DNA of 64,000 nt from Candidatus Planktophila sp. (GTDB lineage: Bacteria > Actinomycetota > Actinomycetes > Nanopelagicales > Nanopelagicaceae): NCBI GenBank assembly GCA_030681675.1, contig JAUXRP010000003.1, positions 124,001 through 188,000 on the forward strand, written 5' to 3'. This document shows, piece after piece, positions 63,976 to 64,000 of this stretch. A program made the translations under genes and the position numbers. Below the pieces are notes generated by a model. It made no database searches and had not been told where the DNA came from. It saw only the letters and a list, made by a program, of their open reading frames with translations. How positions within the stretch are numbered: position 1 is the stretch's first letter; each line of letters begins with the position of its first letter.

Positions 63976-64000
63976 CTTCGAGCGAGCTCCTTTATAGCGA
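63972..64000 (+). CDS. Start of a further gene (cut by window end)
   Basis: ATG at 63972 overlaps the AccA stop (ATGA) and opens MTSSELLYS before the window ends. Too short to identify; only the coupled position suggests a real gene of the same operon. Confidence 0.4.

Noticed and set aside
1-64000. CRISPR arrays, insertion sequences, prophage, restriction or toxin systems
   Set aside because: None seen: no spaced direct repeats, transposase or phage motif in any reading frame read here.

Overview
The window reads as chromosome of a small-genome, moderate-GC actinobacterium (GC looks mid-40s % by eye, not computed), most like the freshwater acI/Nanopelagicales lineage. The phylum call rests on MshB of mycothiol synthesis, two WhiB proteins, MtrA-MtrB, a 7Fe ferredoxin beside DapC, an acyl-CoA carboxylase with epsilon subunit, and DUF3107, DUF3117, DUF3499, DUF5719 and DUF6912-type genes. 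The lineage call is inference from compactness and base composition. Genes are almost back to back. No insertion sequence, prophage, CRISPR array, rRNA or plasmid gene was seen, and no gene-free stretch exceeds 300 bases.

Layout. 1-6.5 kb: cut methyltransferase, a two-component pair, a secreted small protein, a GH13 glucosidase, TerC, a short ribosome hibernation factor and two tiny membrane proteins. 6.5-13.7 kb: a transsulfuration-type operon (MalY, FAD oxidoreductase, cystathionine synthase/lyase), a LacI regulator with a decamer repeat leader, DUF4389, AlkA, MsrA/MsrB. 13.8-21.9 kb: tRNA-Arg(CCG), WhiB1 type, PdtaS-like kinase, an orphan SAF protein plus CpaE-like ATPase with broken P-loop, SecA, ComF. 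21.9-34.5 kb: a minus-strand block of MtrB, MtrA, SahH, ManB, DUF3499, DUF5719, a large glycosyltransferase, WhiB2 type, ManC, DapC, FdxA. 34.6-41.9 kb: SH3-like stub, DUF6113, MshB, MoeZ, TetR, DUF3107, DEAD helicase, MarC, PHP, EamA. 41.9-50.8 kb: PRC/MgtE_N/CBS protein, DUF1003, Mrp, TatB, HtrA, O-methyltransferase, PepA, DUF3117, sigma-4-like protein, LOG, DapD. 50.8-57.5 kb: envelope polysaccharide genes (SpoIID, ABC exporter, GT2, LCP, UDP-sugar dehydrogenase). 57.5-64 kb: PurE/PurK, BirA and acyl-CoA carboxylase AccD-AccE-Maf-AccA.

The genes are mostly housekeeping: envelope synthesis and control (MtrAB, WhiB2, ManB/ManC, LCP, ABC exporter), redox protection (MshB, Msr, ferredoxin), lysine/diaminopimelate synthesis (DapC, DapD), methyl cycle (SahH) and lipid precursors (AccD/AccA with BirA). 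Gene order matches several Mycobacterium neighbourhoods from memory, but with gaps (no sigE/rseA, lpqB or tmk in the expected slots), as expected for streamlining.

The most interesting material is regulatory. At least 20 genes have a TANNNT hexamer 6 or 7 bases before the start codon, as expected for leaderless mRNAs. Two divergent gene pairs have these -10 elements overlapping face to face within 22-30 bases. Four convergent pairs share a four-base stop overlap (CTAA/TTAA/TTAG). A perfect 14-base palindrome lies over the -10 of the whiB2-type promoter. No clearly new multi-gene system was found.
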